NCBI GenBank assembly: GCA_018664265.1
Contig: JABJOR010000220.1
Location: 1-7,104 of the forward strand
Direction: 5' to 3'
Origin: Rhodospirillales bacterium
GTDB taxonomy: Bacteria > Pseudomonadota > Alphaproteobacteria > Rhodospirillales > Casp-alpha2
Length of the DNA: 7,104 nucleotides
Shown: in pieces, positions 6,255 through 7,104 of the stretch
How positions within the stretch are numbered: the first letter of the stretch is position 1
How the letters are laid out: each line of letters opens with the position of its first letter
The notes under the pieces: model-generated
Database searches by the model: none
What the model was told of the DNA's origin: nothing
Seen by the model: the letters and a program-made list of their open reading frames with translations, nothing else
Translations under genes and position numbers: made by a program

Positions 6255-6391
6255 GGTAAATTCCTTAATCAATAAGTTTCCATTTTATGACACTAAAGTG
6301 GACTAGGCTATCATTTATTAAACTTTTCAACATGGCTATTCTGCCGCCATTATTAAGATATCAACACTCACGAATTTTAAGGATACAGCAA
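6255..6391. promoter_or_regulatory. Divergent control region of the LysR gene and aminotransferase
   Basis: 137 AT-rich bases between divergent starts, expected to hold both promoters and the LysR binding site. CACTAAAGTG (6291-6300) is a short palindrome with an AA centre and a candidate half-site. ATGGTAAATT (6253-6262) equals the first ten bases of the palindrome at 1829, but it overlaps the LysR start codon. No -35/-10 pair on either strand was good enough to name. Confidence 0.45.
6379..6383 (+). promoter_or_regulatory. Ribosome-binding site that sets the aminotransferase start
   Basis: AAGGA lies 8 bp before the TTG at 6392. The only earlier in-frame ATG (6332) has no purine-rich tract before it and would add 20 residues unlike the family N-terminus, so TTG is preferred. 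Confidence 0.65.
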
Positions 6392-7104
6392 TTGACCAAC
6401 TCATCAGGCGGCCTCACCCAAAAACAGCTCGACAGTTACTGGATGCCCTATACGGCAAATCGCGAATTCAAAAAAGATCCCCGGATTATCGTCAGCGGTA
6501 AAGGTGCTTATTTTACGGATGGGGAAGGCCGTAAGATTTTTGATGCCCTCAGCGGTCTATGGTGCTGCGGTCTTGGCCATGGTGTGCCTGAAATTACGGA
6601 AGCTGTTGCAAAGCAGCTTGCCGAGCTTGATTACGCACCAGCTTTCCAGTACGGCCATCCCAAGGCGTTCCAACTTGCAGAGAAAATTGTTGAATTTATG
6701 CCAGAGGGCCTGAATCGGGTGTTCTACACTAACTCAGGTTCCGAAGCGGCCGATACATCTCTGAAAATTGCCCGGGCTTATTGGCGCAAAAAAGGCCAAC
6801 CTTCTAAAACCAAATTGATCGGACGGTCCAAAGGCTATCACGGCGTTAACTTTGGCGGTATTTCCGTTGGCGGCATTGGCGCTAACCGTGCGCTGTTCGG
6901 TGAAGCTGTCTCTGCTGATCATATTGGTCATACAATGATCAAAGGTAATGAGTTCACCAAAGGCCAATCAGAAACAGGTGCTGATCTTGCTGATGAGTTA
7001 CTGGAACGGATTGCGCTTCACGATGCTTCCAATATCGCAGCCGTCATTGTTGAGCCACTGTCTGGTTCTGCTGGTGTGTTGCCGCCACCAGTAAATTATC
7101 TTCA
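6392..7104 (+). CDS. Class III omega-amino acid (beta-alanine type):pyruvate aminotransferase, 3' end outside window
   Basis: PLP-dependent enzyme that moves the terminal amino group of omega-amino acids such as beta-alanine to pyruvate, giving alanine and a semialdehyde. The 237 visible residues, read from TTG at 6392, follow the family closely. They show YWMPYTANREFKKDPRIIV (16-34), LSGLWCCGLGHG (53-64), YAPAFQYGHP (81-90), the PLP-phosphate loop NSGSEAAD (114-121), the cofactor-stacking YHG (149-151) and VIVEPLSGSAGVLPPPV (218-234). The catalytic lysine and the rest of the roughly 440-residue protein lie beyond the window. Closest remembered family is the omega-amino acid:pyruvate transaminase group, so beta-alanine, taurine or polyamine-derived amines are possible substrates. 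The divergent LysR gene probably controls it. Confidence 0.92.
   Translation, partial: MTNSSGGLTQKQLDSYWMPYTANREFKKDPRIIVSGKGAYFTDGEGRKIFDALSGLWCCGLGHGVPEITEAVAKQLAELDYAPAFQYGHPKAFQLAEKIVEFMPEGLNRVFYTNSGSEAADTSLKIARAYWRKKGQPSKTKLIGRSKGYHGVNFGGISVGGIGANRALFGEAVSADHIGHTMIKGNEFTKGQSETGADLADELLERIALHDASNIAAVIVEPLSGSAGVLPPPVNYL

Noticed and set aside
6332..6391. Aminotransferase start at the in-frame ATG 6332
   Set aside because: No ribosome site precedes it and the added residues do not resemble family N-termini; the TTG at 6392 has AAGGA at 8-bp spacing.
6734..6967. 77-residue minus-strand open frame
   Set aside because: Antisense to the aminotransferase, whose frame is open and motif-rich through the same stretch.

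Overview
The window looks like a piece of an alphaproteobacterial chromosome of moderate GC content. Three things point there: a bS21 protein with the MQV-VRDNN start, a COQ9-family ubiquinone biosynthesis protein, and a compact XRE regulator of the type common in that class (PraR/PhrR-like). The order and genus cannot be fixed from the sequence. No tRNA, rRNA, insertion sequence, CRISPR array or phage gene was seen.

Layout. Positions 1-1242 (+) hold most of a CPA1-type Na+/H+ antiporter whose start lies just outside the window. It converges, with a 2-bp gap, on a small XRE-type regulator (1245-1694, -). A 300-bp divergent intergenic region follows, carrying a near-perfect 42-bp palindrome and a good sigma-70-like promoter. 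Next are two plus-strand genes: a LysR-type HTH protein with an unusual C-terminal half (1995-2864), and an unrecognised protein with a GNAT-like look (2957-3700). A shared operator-like motif lies upstream of both. A bidirectional terminator separates them from rpsU (3791-3994, -).

Divergent from rpsU is a translationally coupled pair: def (peptide deformylase, 4128-4685, TTG start) and a COQ9-family gene (4682-5314), overlapping by ATGA. This is a housekeeping block for translation and respiration. A conventional LysR-type regulator (5328-6254, -) converges on COQ9. It is divergent from the 5' part of a class III omega-amino acid (beta-alanine type):pyruvate aminotransferase (6392 onward, TTG start, cut by the window end), which is its likely target.

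The least ordinary part is 1829-3700: a probable autoregulated LysR-HTH regulator, a downstream gene of unknown function, and matching operator sequences in front of each.
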